Shown here: positions 50,659 to 62,600 of the stretch, piece by piece
How the letters are laid out: every line of letters starts with the position of its first letter
Numbering within the stretch: position 1 is the stretch's first letter
Assembly: GCA_021014325.1 (NCBI GenBank)
Contig: CM037471.1
Span: 21,968,818 to 22,032,817, forward strand
Length of the DNA stretch: 64,000 nucleotides
Reading direction: 5' to 3'
Source: Plazaster borealis
Lineage: Eukaryota > Echinodermata > Asteroidea > Forcipulatida > Labidiasteridae
Translations under genes and position numbers: made by a program
The notes under the pieces: generated by a model
Database searches by the model: none
What the model was told of the DNA's origin: nothing
The model's input: only the letters and a program-made list of their open reading frames with translations

Positions 50659-53600
50659 GGCTTCTTATATAGCGCTCATATCCGTCACTCAGTGACGCTC
50701 AAGGCGCTTCAACATTCAGTATTTTCCTGCAATGTTTGTGGGGCTACGTAAGTATGAGACCTACTCCTTTACATAGCACTATGTAATGGTTTACAAGGTG
50801 CTTTGGCACAATATGCAGCCAATCAAACCAGGAACACCGAGGCAAACCCCTTCTCTTTTCGATAAGTGCACTGGCTTCTTTTACGTGCATTACACAACAC
50901 ACGGGACCAACGGCTTAACGTCCCATCCGAAGGACGAACGAAGCATGTGGTTAAGTGTCTTGCTTAAGGACACAAGTGTCACGACTGGGATTCGAACCCA
51001 CACTCTGCTGATCAGAAACACCAGAGCTTGAGTTCGGTGTTCTTATCCGCTCGGCCACGACACGCCAAGCATATGCACAAGCACCATCTCAAAAATATAC
51101 CGCAACACATTTTGGGAAAACCGAGTACAGTTAAAAAAGAAATCAAGTTGCCACGATGGACGCCGTGCTGTAGTTTACATGTAACTATGCCAGGTTTTTA
51201 TAGTTGTGTACCGCATTGCTTCAAAATCAGCGCGCCATGATGGCTACCGGTGGTGCTCGGACTCGGATTTCACCCAGAATCCTTTGCGTGCCAATCATGC
51301 GCATTGGGACATGCATATGGCCTATTTGAATTCTTTAGACTTAAGAAAGTTTATACGTCACATGGTTCGGGTAAGCTTTTGCGTAGTTACGTAAAAGATG
51401 GGGGAACGCCCAGCAACCTTATGAGAGATAGATAACATCGACTCACAGCAAAATCATCAAAGTTGTTAGCCCAGTACTGAAGCTGGTTGTACGAACCACA
51501 CACGATCTGGCTGCTGTTGAGACAAAAGTAAAACATCCGAGTAATTTCTGAAATATTATCAAGACAAAAGGTCAATTAATGTATATTTGGCTTGTGGTAA
51601 CACCATGTGTATATCTACTTTGCTGTGTAGCTTTTTGTTCTTAGAGAACTTCTCTTGCTATATTCTACTGCCGCGGAGTAGATTTCGGAATTTGGGAGAC
51701 TATTCTACTGCTGCAGAGTAGATTTTCTCAGCAAGTAGACACTGTATTCAGCTGAAACTTTTACATGTGACTTTTATTGTATCTTTCGTTATAATTTTAC
51801 AAATAAATCAGCAAAACCCAATCTATGACCCTACAATTAAACTTTTAATGAGTGTGGTCTTGCTGTTTTCAGGAGACCAGCTATTTGCAACAAGTCAGTT
51901 TCTTTTGTTGTGGGTTTTTGGTCAATGTAGGGTTTTAAGGTATCGTACACGTTTGGTAATGACTCAAAACAAATATTAGCATAAAAACTTACTTGGTAAC
52001 AAGCAACGGAGAGCTATTGATAGTATAAAACATTGTAGGAAACGACTCCCTCTGAAGTAACATAGTTTTTGAGAAAGAGGTAATTTCTCACTAAAATAAT
52101 AAAAATTTCTTGCAAGAAGTTTTTATTCCTATATCTGAAAGCACACAAATCTGTACAACACGGGTGTTTTTTCTTTCATGATTTTCTTGCAACTTCGATG
52201 ACCAATTGAGCCCAAATTTTCACAGGCTTGTTATTTTATGCATATGTTGGGATACACCAAGTGAGAACACTGGTCTTTGACAGTTTCCAAAAGAGTTCAG
52301 TGCCTTTAATGCAGTGAAATTTTGACTACTTACCTGTTATTAAGAATTGCACTTGAAGGCATGGGGATTGTGTCACTGAATAACTCCATCCCAATCGCAG
52401 CAAAGATGTAATAAATTACCTGGAAATGGACGACCATAAAAGAAACAGGACAACTGATTTATCAAAATCGTCAATCCATATTTAGTATTGCATTGGTTAA
52501 TGTTGTCAAAATAATTGAAGGCTTACGGAGAGTTTTTGGGAAAATCCTGAAACCAGGAAAAACTTCCTCAACAAAACTTACCACTAAAATTCCAATGAAT
52601 GCACGTAGGTTTCTGATGAGACCAAATAACGTGGCTGCGATGACCGACATCGTCTGGTGAAAAAATAACATTAACATTTAGTTACTGCTTTAGAATTAGA
52701 TCCGTAATCATTGACATATTAACTAGGTGTTTACTATTCATACTTTTTACACTATTAAGGAGTTTGAAGAAACTTTTTGACAGCAATCTCATCCGTCCCG
52801 AAATCATAAAACATTTTTCTTGAGGGTTGACAAAATAGGGAGATCGCCAATATAGGGCTAGATATTAAGCTCAGTTGGTAAAGTGCTGGCACGTTAATCC
52901 AGAGGTCATCGGTTCATATCCCGCTCAAGTCAATTTTTCTTTGTTCAACCCAAAATTGATCTAATATAACATAGGTTTTCCCGGCCAATTTCAGCAAAAA
53001 AATCATTCAAATTCATTAACACGCATTTAAATTCACACATTTTCCCATAATCCACTCAAACTAGGGTTTCTTTTTAGCTATTAATGCCTTCAATTTCGTT
53101 TTCGTGCACACACGATTTTGTTGTTCTCATTCAGATTCGTTTCAGTCATTCTACTTCGTTTATAGTCATTCAAGACTACACTTTGACCATTCTTAAGTTG
53201 AATTTCTACTACCTATTTACACTTGATGAAATTGAATAGTTGACCAGATCTTGAAATTGAATGAATCTTGCGGCGTAATGAAATTGAATAATTTTATTTG
53301 ACCAGTGAATGCTTAACTGGTGAAATTGAATTCCTCCTTTTGACTAATGAATGCTGATTCAATGGAGCATTAATTTTGAAACGAAATTGAATGAGTCAGG
53401 TGTTAAAATGAATGATTTTTTGTTGAAATTGGCCGGGAAAACCTGTAAGACTTAGAAACAATGGCTGCTTTTTACCTGGAAGTGAGTTATAAGTCGGAAT
53501 AATCTGAAGATGATGAGAATATTGATGATACGGACGAGATCAAACAGAGGAATAGCTTCGGTGAGGACACCATTACTCCTGCAATCAGATTGGGGGGAGT

Positions 53601-56600
53601 CAAATCATGAGGCGAGACAAGAAGAAACACAGACCAATCAGATTGGGGGGATCAAATCATGAGGCGAGACAAGAAGAAACACAGACCAATCAGATTGGGG
53701 GATCAAGTCATGAGGCGAGACAAGAAGAAACACTGACCAATCAGATTGGGGGAGTCAAATCATGAGGCAAGACAAGAAGAAACACAGACCAATCAGATTG
53801 GGGGATCAAATCATGAGGCGAGACAAGAAGAAACACAGGCCAATCAGATTGGGGGATCAAATCATGAGGCGAGACAAGAAGAAACACAGACCAATCAGAT
53901 TGGGGGATCAAATCATGAGGCGAGACAAGAAGAAACACAGACCAATCAGATTGGGGGATCAAGTCATGAGGCGAGACAAGAAGAAACACAGGCCAATCAG
54001 ATTTGGTGATCAAATCATGAGGCGAGACAAGAAGAAACACAGACCAATCAGATTGGGGGATCAAGTCATGAGGCGAGACAAGAAGAAACACAGGCCAATC
54101 AGATTTGGTGATCAAATCATGAGGCGAGACAAGAAGAAACACAGACCAACCGTTTGAGGGAGTTGAGGACCCTATATGCCAGGGCGGCACTAGGTGGGTA
54201 GGTGAGTTGAGGTTAACAAACTGCCAAAGGGCCGAGTTTCATAAGGGAATAAAAGAGTGGCGACGAGGTCTTAAGTGGCTGTTAAAACCCAGCAGGGTTG
54301 TGGCCATGTGATCTCCTCAGGCAATAAACTATTTTTTTTGCAAGATACATATAACAAAATATAAACTGTTATTTGAATAAGCACTAAGAGAAGATTTATC
54401 TCATTTTTTTTCTTATGGGCATGCTTCGATACTCAACAGAATTGAAACGTATTTATCAGACTGAAAGTCAACATTTGAATGTGATTATTCTTTTGTTAAA
54501 GACATTACACAGTGAGGTAATAAATTCAATTTAAAAAAAATACAAGACCGTCAAATTGACTGGTTGTGAGTTTACTGGCCCGGGGCTGAAATCACTGGCC
54601 TCGGTTCCAGTGTTAATTTTGAGCCCTGGGGGCTTTTCCCCGAACCTCGGCTTAGGCTCTGTCTCCGGTGAAGGCGAAGCCCAAGCCGGAGCCGGAGCCC
54701 AAGCCGAGATCTAGGAAAAGGCTCTGATGTCACAAGACCCTAATAGTGGGAAAGATGAAGGGGGGGAGGTAGACTAGAGACTTACCCCTTGGGACCAAAT
54801 AGGTTTCCATTCACTACGGCATACATGATCTCTATGAACTGTAACAAAGTGGCATAATAATAATAATAATAGTGGCTTCTTATATAGCGCTCAAATCCGT
54901 CACTCAGTGACGCTCAAGGCGCTCCAGCATTTAGTAGTTTTCCTGCAGGTATGTGGAGCTCCGTTTTTGAAGTATGAGACCTTTTTCCTTTACGTAGCAC
55001 CATATAGTGGTTTACAAGGTGCTGTGGCGCAATATGCAGACAATCAAACCAGGAACATCGGGGGCGAACCACCTCTCTTTATGATGAAGTGCACTGGGTT
55101 CTTTTACGTGCATTACACAACACACAGGACCTACGGCTTAACGTCCCATCCGAAGGACGCAGCAATAATGGTTAAGTGTCTTGCTTAAGGACACAAGTTT
55201 CTTTTTAGTTTTTTCGTGTTTTGTTGCCGTTTTCCTGTAAGGACCCCAATTAATGAAAATAAGTCTAAAGTAATTGGCTTTTGGGGAGCTATCCTGGGAA
55301 AATTTTGTGCACTTTTTCTTTCTTGTTTTCAACGTTCGTTTATTCTTTTCCCATTGTTATCCTCCTGTTACAGTGTATGGTTTTTTTTTTTTGCTGTGTT
55401 CTGTCCAAATAAATACAAAGAATATCACAACAATTCCATTCACTTCTTCTTCTTTTGATAAACAAATATTTGCACTCACCACAAGTAAAAGAGTGAGAAC
55501 TCCATCAAATACATTGAGCTTGGACATCGCATACCTCCTGCAGCCGTAAGCCCAGACTTTCAGTAACTGAAAAAACAAAAGTTGTCCAAATGTTTTTAAA
55601 ACACAAACTGATTAGGATTCATTAATAATACTAATAATAACTAGTTTTTATATAGCACTTTATCTACGGGTGTCTCAAAGCGTTTATCATCATTTATTTC
55701 CAGACAGGTTTAAAAAAAAAGTTTTTGAATTATGAGTCCCATTTATGTAACACCTCCTATGCCAGGAACACCAGGGCAAACCCTTCTCTAAGCGATAAGT
55801 GTAACTGGGTTCTTTTACGTGCGTTACACAACACACGGGACCTACGGCTTCATGTCCCATCCGAAGGACGCAGCAATAATGGTTAAGTGTCTCACTTAAA
55901 TGTCACGACCGGGACTTAGAAAAAAGTAGGAACATTTTATCAAGTATAAAGCCTGACCTACATGTACACATGGTGTAGGCTTTAATAGACTTTTCAGGCT
56001 ATCAAATCACAGCTTTTCTGATTTGTCCAAGGGCCAAAAAGTCGGAAATCAGACTTAAGTAGGAAGAATATCATGCCTGCAGGATGCTTACTTCCATTTA
56101 CCAGCTTTATAACAAGTAAGATTACATTTTTTCGGAAGTTATTGAAAACATTTTGACCTTCCAAATGTGGACGACGATAAGTCGAAGATGGACCGTTTCT
56201 CACCTGTTCAAAGACGTAGTACAAGATGAAGATGAAGTTGACACTCGCCAGGATGTTATCTCTGCCGTAGAAGCTCGAGTCGTACTCAAACTGTACTTCC
56301 ACCTACACAATCAAAGACACAACCAAGCAGAAAGGTTTACACACTGGGTCCAATTTCTCAGAGCTGCTTAAGCACCAAAAGTAGCTAAGCACAACAAAAT
56401 AATACTTACCAGAATAAGGTTACCAGCCAAAATACCATGTCACATGTACAATCTGTGACTGGTATCCTGCTTATTTTTGCTAAGCAGAAAATATTTAAGC
56501 AGTAGTTTCTGCCTAAGCAGCTCCATGAAACTGGGCCCTGATCACGATGTTTACTTTGGGTCGTAGAACATTTTTAGATATTCAAGAATATTTCAGATTT

Positions 56601-59600
56601 GGGAAACAAAAAGGAAGATTAATTCTGGTTTGATAAAAGACTTTGAGCTCAAAGACCTCCGTGTCTTGTGGAAGTTTACCCCAAGTTCAAGCCCTGGTGG
56701 ATAAAATTATACTCACTGAGATGACGATCACATTGCACATGGCTACAAAAGCACCAAAGTAATTGAAGAATCGGTGCGTTATACAATATTGAAGTCTCCT
56801 CAGATATCTGTTGTTCTTCAATAAAATTGGCGGCTTCTGAAATTTAACAGAAAGTTTTTTGCTGGTTAAAAAATAAAATGTCAAACAACAAGGACGTAAA
56901 CAATTTTATTTAAGACCCAGACCCAATTTATTATTAACCCTAAGCACCCAAATGCATCAAACTCCAACAGCATATTTTGTTTGATTCTACTTGACTGAGG
57001 ACTGAACACTAACCACCCCAACCCATCAAAATCCAACAGCATATTTTGTTTGATTCTGTTGGACTGAGAACTAAAGCCTAACAACCCCAACCCATCAAAA
57101 TAATACAGCATATTTTGTTTGATTCTGTTGGACTGAGATCTAAACCCTAACCACCCAAATGCATCAAACTCCAATAGCATGTTTTGTTTGATTCTGTTGG
57201 ACTGAGGACTGAACACTAACCACCCCAACCCATCAAAATCCAATAGCATGTTTTGTTTGATTTTGTTGCAATGCCTCACTGGCCCTCGTAAACTGATAAA
57301 GCTTTACATATAATCAGGAAAACCTCCGAGTCCAACACTTGGGGCGTGAAGTTACGAGATGGTTCTGGGTTTTTGTTAAGAGTGTTTAAGGATCTTAATA
57401 AATCATAAATGCTTCTTAACACCATTTTGTCAAACTATAAATATCCAATCCTTACTCTTCCTCTTGAAGTGACTCGATCTAAGACATCAAAAAGTTGCTG
57501 GAAGTCCGTTGACGTCAAAGAACCTCCCATGTTTTCATCCAAATCCTGCATTAATAAAAACATATTTTTTTCAGAATAAATCTGCAGTGCTCACTTAAAA
57601 AATCCACAGAGAGGAACATACACTTCACTTCAATTCAATTTAGTAATTTATTGAGGTCCATGTCCAACAGCCATCGTGTCGCAATTGGGTCACAGCTGGC
57701 CAGACGAAAGATGCCACCGTCCAGTTTCCTAATGGGGCACTCGTTGACGACGTGCCTTGCGGTCTGATCAGCAGCCCCACAGTCACACTCAGGTGTTGGC
57801 TTCATATGAAGCCAACACCTGGGCCCAATTTCATAGAGCTGCTTAAGCACACAAAGTAGCTAAGCACAACAAAATTATGCTTACCAGAATAAGGTTACCA
57901 GCCAAAATACCATGTCACATGTACAATCTATGACTGGTATCCTGCTTATTTTGGCTAAGCAGAAATTTGTGAAGCAATATTTTCTGCTTAAGCGGCTCTA
58001 TGAAATTGGGCCCTGGGCCACAGACACGTTTTCTCTCAAAAGGTTCTGTCTTCAAAAGTTATTTAAAAATAAAAAAATAAAAATATCTACCATGGTTTAA
58101 GGTGAGCTTTAGAAGTCAGATTTCAAGAATCAGTGCTTTTGTTCAGAAGAAACTATTGCTCAACAAACTTGTTTGCTAAGCAAATACTGACAGGGAACCA
58201 GTCACAAGCAATGTAAATTACGTAGTCTATTGGTTGGTAACCCATTTATGCTAAGCAAGGTATCTCTTTGCTTAGCATATTTGTTGTGCATAATGGTTTC
58301 TTTCTTCACCTTCCATCTCTAGGACCCAACTTCGAATCGCACTGTGGGGCACTATGTGGATTGGGTTTTCAGCCCCTGATTGTGTTTGTTTTCCCTGAAA
58401 TTAATTATGTGGGGTTTTCCTCCCACATCTTAAACTGAAACTTCCTTCCTTGTCTTCTCTCCATGGGGATACTTGGCTAGAATAGTGATTAAGTTCGCTT
58501 TTCTGAGAGTCCTTGGCTTCACAACCAGAATTAATAAATAAATAAATTGTGCCTTGCTTCTTTAATAGAAGCCTCGACTGAATTCGACTTACAGTAACTA
58601 TAGCCGCCTTGGCGCTCTTCTTAATGTTGGTCTGCAGCACCACTGCCTTGACGACACTAACGCTTAGCGTAGTGCCGATACTGGTCCTAGCAGTATTGAG
58701 GGTCAGTCTGCCTTGCCTCCTTAGCATCTCAAAGGCTGCTTGGAATCCTAGACGACGCCGTAACAGACTACTCTGCATAGAGTGCTGTGGCAAGATTGAA
58801 AACACATTGACAGTTTTTGTACTTACGAAGAAGTCACCTTTATTTTGGTGTTAGAATATATTCTTTGCAGTAAGTTTGAAAAATAGGTCAACTTCTCCAA
58901 ACACAAAGTTTTGGTTGTGGTGCAACCAAAGATTTTCTTGACACGGAACTCACTTTTTGTCTCTCTTTTTTTTTTAACAGTATTTTTTAAAATGTTTTTT
59001 ACTTCTTTCGACTGGAACCCACTGCTTGCTAAAATCCTATATAGTTGTAGATATATATACCATGAAGCTAACCTGTGAAAATTTCATTTCAAAAGGTGAA
59101 AGCATTTTTGAGATATTGCTGAAAATCTGAAGCAGTTATGTTCACGCAGGAAGAATAATCTGCCATTGGAAACCACAATCTGAGAAACAGTACTGTCAGT
59201 AACGCTTCTCAGATTCAAATTTTGGGGAATAAAAAGTGATATCTTTTTCCATAAATGCATTACACTATCCAAAGCTGCTGTACTTCTTACCAAGTAAGTT
59301 TTTAATGCCATTAATTTTCAGAGTCATTACCAAACGTATACAGACCCTTTTAATAGCTGGTGAAAAGAACAATTTTTTTTAAATTTTGTAATATGAAACA
59401 AAAATTAACTCATGAGAATATTAAGCAATTTTCTGGACACATGAAAATAAAATCTAAAAAATAAATAAAACTTCCATCTTTCAAAACGCCAATAAATTAA
59501 ATGCCTATTCCAAAACAAAACTTGTTGGCTCCTAATTATCAGAGAAGCTAGTCTTGAACTCCAGCCAACAAACTCACCAGTAGATAGCCTCTGAACTCAT

Positions 59601-62600
59601 TGTAGATAACAGCTGTCAGCATATTGAAGAAAAAGTACAGCCCTGCCAGAACAAAACGTTAAGGAACATACATTTTACACATGAGGTCAAAGCAGATGTC
59701 AAATCAAATATAACCCTGGGAATTTTTTCAATCTTCAAATTTATCTTAACCCGTATCTAAATCTTCATCTGACATACCTATGGGAATGCCATATCAGGCC
59801 TGGAATTTCATCTTCAAGAGTGCAAGGCCATTTTCATTTTGCAAAGGGCGGTTCTATTGGCAAATCTTAAGGTAAATGTGGAAACTTTTGAAGGGGCACC
59901 AAGGCCCAAGACCAGGGGCAACAGAGGCCAAGACCAGGGGCAACAGAGGCCAAGACCAGGGACAATGGAGGCCAAGACCAGGGGCAACAGAAGCCAAGAC
60001 CAGGGGCAACAGAAGTGAAGACCAGGGACAACAGAGGCCAAGACCAGGGGCAACAGAAGCCAAGACCAGGGGCAACAGAAGCCAAGACCAGGGGCAACAG
60101 AGCCAAGACCAGAGGCAACAGAAGCCAAGACCAGGGGCAACAGAAGCCAAGACCAGGGGCAACAGAGGCCAAGACCAGGGGCAACAGAGGCCAAGACCAG
60201 GGGCAACAGAGGCCAAGACCAGGGGCAACAGAGGCCAAGACCAGGGGCAACAGAGGCCAAGACCAGGGGCAACAGAGGCCAAGACCAGGGGCAACAGAGG
60301 CCAAGACCAGGGGCAACAGAGGCCAAGACCAGGGGCAACAGAGGCCAAGACCAGGGGCAACAGAAGCCAAGACCAGGGGCAATGGAGGCCAAGACCAGGG
60401 ACAACAGAAACCAAGACCAGGGGCAACAGAGGCCAAGACCAGGGGCAACAGAGGCCAAGACCAGGGACAACAGAGGCCAAGACCAGGGACAACAGAGGCC
60501 AAGACCACGGGCATCAGAGGACATGGCCTCCATGGCCTTCGTGTAACTCCAGGCCTGCCATCTTATATGCATCATTTGGCCTTCCCTAAAAGCATTTGGA
60601 CAAGATGTCTTTATATAAATTTTGGTTTTTACCCATACACCGATGTGTGTTAGCACTGTATACTCAGTACTTTCCCGAGTCCTGTGAAAAAATATCACAG
60701 GCATATTACTCGGGTGGGATTCGAACCCACGACCCTTGCAATTCTAGAGCAGTGTCTTACCAACTAGACTACCGAGATTGCCCGGTAGCTAGAGGCAGTT
60801 CGAATCCTATGTTTTGGCAGCGGGTACCGCAACGATTATAATAGATGTTAAATTTGCATCGGGGATAAAGTATATAAATTTTTATTTTTACCCATACACC
60901 GATGTGTGTTAGCACTGTATACTCAGTACTTTCCCGAGTCCTGTGAAAAAATATCACAGGCTTATTACTTGGGTGGGATTCGAACCCACGACCCTTGCAA
61001 TTCTAGAGCAGTGTCTTACCAACTAGACTACCGAGATTGCCCGGTAGCTAGAGGCAGTTTGAATCCTATGTTTTGGCAGCGGGTACCGCAACGATTATAA
61101 TAGATGTTAAATTTGCATCGGGGATAAAGTATATAAATTTTGGTTTTTACCCATACACCGATGTGTGTTAGCACTGTATACTCAGTACTTTCCCGAGTCC
61201 TGTGAAAAAATATCACAGGCATATTACTCGGGTGGGATTCGAACCCACGACCCTTGCAATTCTAGAGCAGTGTCTTACCAACTAGACTACCGAGATTGCC
61301 CGGTAGCTAGAGGCAGTTCGAATCCTATGTTTTGGCAGCGGGTACCGCAACGATTATAATAGATGTTAAATTTGCATCGGGGATAAAGTATATAAATTTT
61401 TATTTTTACCCATACACCGATGTGTGTTAGCACTGTATACTCAGTACTTTCCCGAGTCCTGTGAAAAAATATCACAGGCTTATTACTTGGGTGGGATTCG
61501 AACCCACGACCCTTGCAATTCTAGAGCAGTGTCTTACCAACTAGACTACCGAGATTGCCCGGTAGCTAGAGGCAGTTTGAATCCTATGTTTTGGCAGCGG
61601 GTACCGCAACGATTATAATAGATGTTAAATTTGCATCGGGGATAAAGTATATAAATTTTGGTTTTTACCCATACACCGATGTGTGTTAGCACTGTATACT
61701 CAGTACTTTCCCGAGTCCTGTGAAAAAATATCACAGGCTTATTACTCGGGTGGGATTCGAACCCACGACCCTTGCAATTCTAGAGCAGTGTCTTACCAAC
61801 TAGACTACCGAGATTGCCCGGTAGCTAGAGGCAGTTCGAATCCTATGTTTTGGCAGCGGGTACCGCAACGATTATAATAGATGTTAAATTTGCATCGGGG
61901 ATAAAGTATATATACAGCGCTAACACACATCGGTGTATGGGTAAAAACCAAAATTTATATACTTTATCCCCGATGCAAATTTAACATCTATCAAGATATC
62001 TTTGTTTAATAATAATATTAATAGTGGCTTCTTATATAGCGCTCATATCTGTCACTCAGTGACGCTCAAGGCGCTTCACATTCAGTATTTTACTGCAAGG
62101 TATGTGGGGCTACGTAAGTATGAGACCTACTCCTTTACATAGCACCATGTAATGGTTAACAAGGTGCTGTGGCGCAATATGCAGCCAATCAAACCAGGAA
62201 CACCGGGGCGAACCCCTTCTCTATTCGATAAGTGCACTGGGTTCTTTTACGAGCATTACACAACACACGGGACCAACGGCTTTACGTCCCATCCGAAGGA
62301 TGCAGCAATAATGGTTAGGTGCCTTGCTTAAGGACACAAGTGTCACGACCGGGACTCGAACCCACACTCTGCTGATCAGAAACACCGGAGCTCGAGTCTG
62401 GTGCTCTTATCCGCTCGGCCACAGCACGCCACGTTTAAGCCTGAATAAAGGATCAATTCCATCATTTAACCATGGAATGATAACATCACGATTCAACAGT
62501 TTCACACAAAAGGAAAAGCTTTTGTAACAAGTCAGATCAGTGACAAACAAGAATTCTTGACCAGAAGCTGAACCCCAAAACAGTTTTAAATTCTTTGATT

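Noticed and set aside
53741..54190. Open frames in the 51-bp repeat on both strands
   Set aside because: The period is a multiple of three and lies in an intron of the channel gene; composition is purely repetitive.
59876..60704. Open frames over 200 codons on both strands of the 22-bp array
   Set aside because: A 22-base period without stops keeps several frames open at once; no conserved domain, and the array lies inside a MITE.
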